Shown piece after piece: positions 61,976 through 64,000 of a stretch of 64,000 bases of DNA. Position 1 is the first letter of the stretch, and each line of letters begins with the position of its first letter. The stretch is from Bactericera cockerelli (Eukaryota; Arthropoda; Insecta; Hemiptera; Triozidae): NCBI GenBank assembly GCA_024516035.1, contig CM044960.1:20352668-20416667 (forward strand). Reading direction: 5' to 3'. A program made the position numbers and the translations under genes. Below the pieces are notes generated by a model that saw nothing but the letters and a program-made list of their open reading frames with translations, ran no database searches and was not told the DNA's origin.

Positions 61976-63004
61976 ACCAATGTGTGATGTTGAGTGAAAA
62001 TTGCACATGAAAATTTTATAGAACAGGCTATTTGAAAAGCACATTATGTGCAACAATCCATTGTAGCTTTTGAGAATAAACACCAAGTTGCCCATCACTG
62101 CAAGCACACTTGTGCTGAGTTGGCTTGACCCATACAATACCTCTCATGCTAAAGTGCAGTAGCAGTAGCTAGCAAGTCATGCTTGAAGCTGTGAAGAATT
62201 ACAAACACATAGCACGTTAATAGATCATTTATATTCCAGTGTAGTAGTGAAGCTCCAGTAACATGGCACATCTGGTTTTCTTGAACCGATTCCACTCTTA
62301 ACGTCTACCTGACCGGTTTTACCAATCGCAATCACCTGGATGATTGATTGATTTTTGATAAAACAGGTAAGATAGGGCTAATTTATGCACACTGTATCGG
62401 GAAAATGTCAGGGAATACTCCTGGTTGAAATGCAACTGATGGACGGACAGTCGGGCAAGTGCTCACTAACCAAAACTGTGGTGTTTCAACTCAAATTCAA
62501 TAACATTGTGCCTGTATAACTTTGGGAATAAGTCACAATTTGTGTCACCATAGATAATTATTTTTAAAAAGGAATATATTTACGCTATGAGAGAATGTCT
62601 TTGAAGTGTAATTATGGATGATTTTAATAAAACACTGAAAAGTGACATGGGCTCTTTACTTTAGAAAAGTGATAGATTTTAATCTGTTGGTCTGTTATAT
62701 AAAGTAGACTGTCTTGTACCTTACAGTAGCCGCTCTAACTGTTATTGTTACAGTAATGATGTGCAATATGAAGAAATTGTGTTATTCAACAATACAAGTC
62801 TGTCCTCATTATTACTTACAACACTGAATTTATATGTACCTACATAATACTATGTGTAATTGTGTACTTGTCCTGTTTGTAGTTGTATCTTTTGAAATCT
62901 AGCAGAAAGTATTTCAATTAGGATATCAGAGTATACGTCATAGGAGAGGATCTCCTACCATGTGAGCAAGAGATTTTTTAAAAATTGATTGTGAATAGAA
63001 GCTG
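61976..63004. other. AT-rich non-coding stretch
   Basis: I see no gene and no repeat here. Confidence 0.5.
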
Positions 63005-63260
63005 GCTGAGATTTTCGCGCTCGAGTGCAGAACCCGACCTGGTCAATGCCAATGTGCTAATATCAGATAAGGTAATTGCAGAGTTCGGGACGACGCGACG
63101 CGACCGAGCCAAACCAGTCCGAGTCTCGGTTGTTTACATTCAACCAGTTTACAAGAACCCTCACCTGCCTCAAGCTCGACGGGGTTAAAGTTCCCGCGCG
63201 TCCGAGGTACTTAACCTCTGCGTGGAGCCTCAGGTGCACAAGACATTGCATCAGCGAGAT
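63005..63260. other. GC-rich, CpG-bearing island of unknown role
   Basis: In a strongly AT-rich window this 250-bp segment is close to balanced in composition and holds many CpG dinucleotides (for example GACGACGCGACGCGACCGAG and CCCGCGCGTCCGAGG). Short open frames exist on both strands without recognisable domains. It could be a promoter or first-exon region, another regulatory element, or a fragment of a GC-rich repeat. Confidence 0.4.
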
Positions 63261-64000
63261 GCACATGTGCATGCATCTCATGACGTAATTACACACATTC
63301 AGCAAATAAACTATCGGATTGCTGCAATTAGACGTACCTATGGCTTCTTGTTTTTACTTGGCTCTTCCGATTCTTCTTTACGTCGCCCGGAGCTCAACTT
63401 GAGAAGTCGAGAAAATCTTCAAGCTTTGATTAAAATATACATGTAGGCACCTATAGCTATGCAATTCTAGACTTTGTAGTATTTGTTACTAACGAACATT
63501 TGCAAGGTAGTGAAGGACATTGACCTAGGCAGTGCAGCATGCGCCAATGTCACCTGACGCAATGTCCACAACTTTCTGTACATATTTGGCATAGTACGAG
63601 CAGTAGAGCATCTTTAGCATAGGCAATTGTTTTTTTTCTCATATTTGATTGAGAGAAATAGGTCAACTTGCAAATGAAATCTTTCAGCATCATTGTAACT
63701 CTGCGTAAGGCCTGTTCTCTTAATAAAAAATATCGCATTAGAATTACCGTCTGAAATTGCTTCTAAATTTTATTTCTTTTCATAATACGAATACATAAAG
63801 TTAAAGAGGAAATCACCTCAAGTTAGAAATGTGAGAGATGGACATAAAATGTATTATGTTCTCAATGTTCCATCAAGCCTACGGGATCAGATCATTCGAG
63901 ACACTCATAAACGCAAATTAAGTTCATATTTTGTAATGAAGAGAGTACAATGTAAAATACGAACACTTAAATTATTATTCGTGTTTTTATTTCAATGTAA
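63261..64000. other. Non-coding window end
   Basis: AT-rich sequence with no feature I can support. Confidence 0.5.

Overview
This window reads as non-coding DNA from an animal genome, almost certainly an arthropod and probably an insect. The support is indirect: roughly two-thirds A+T by eye, a mariner transposase of the irritans type, 5S-rRNA-derived and tRNA-derived SINEs, a 5'-truncated LINE with a microsatellite tail, and a decayed transposon protein of a type I recall being common in hemipterans and cnidarians. The species cannot be named from the sequence. I found no convincing host protein-coding exon, no functional tRNA or rRNA gene and no CRISPR array. The longest open frames are chance frames, repeat artefacts or transposon relics. 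The window could be intergenic or lie inside a very long intron; a near-ideal recursive-splice site at 31254|31255 favours a plus-strand intron.

Layout. 1-6669 is AT-rich non-coding DNA. At 6686-7116 is a 431-bp 5'-truncated LINE flanked by a perfect 16-bp target-site duplication (TSD). At 7266-8056 is a 791-bp element with 8-bp TSDs and an internal 45-bp minisatellite. From 8 to 16.7 kb there are SINE pieces, a LINE 3' tail, a small MITE (14653-14899) and a 5S-SINE relic holding two perfect palindromes. At 17251-18117 is an 867-bp palindromic TA-flanked element. Two giant palindromes stand side by side at 24-30 kb. The first (24247-26427) has about 0.8-kb arms and a 5S-SINE in its loop. The second (about 26612-29964) has about 0.85-kb arms around a broken minus-strand gene that looks like a FEN-type nuclease followed by a cysteine cluster. 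30-43.9 kb is mostly featureless. Then come a fresh 5S-SINE (43995-44266), a palindromic MITE (48089-48293), SINE remnants, a deleted mariner (53590-54514), a second minisatellite element (54800-55592) and a hAT-like element (56478-57687). The last 6 kb is AT-rich apart from GC-richer islands at 59505-59775 and 63005-63260.

How it fits together. The window is a record of transposition. Two items look least described. One is the 26.6-30.0 kb element, with internally duplicated long terminal repeats and a nuclease-like gene. The other is the pair of 8-bp-TSD elements at 7.3 and 54.8 kb, which share one minisatellite, in opposite orientation, inside different termini. Several unrelated elements here share an architecture: long inverted arms that are themselves tandem duplications.
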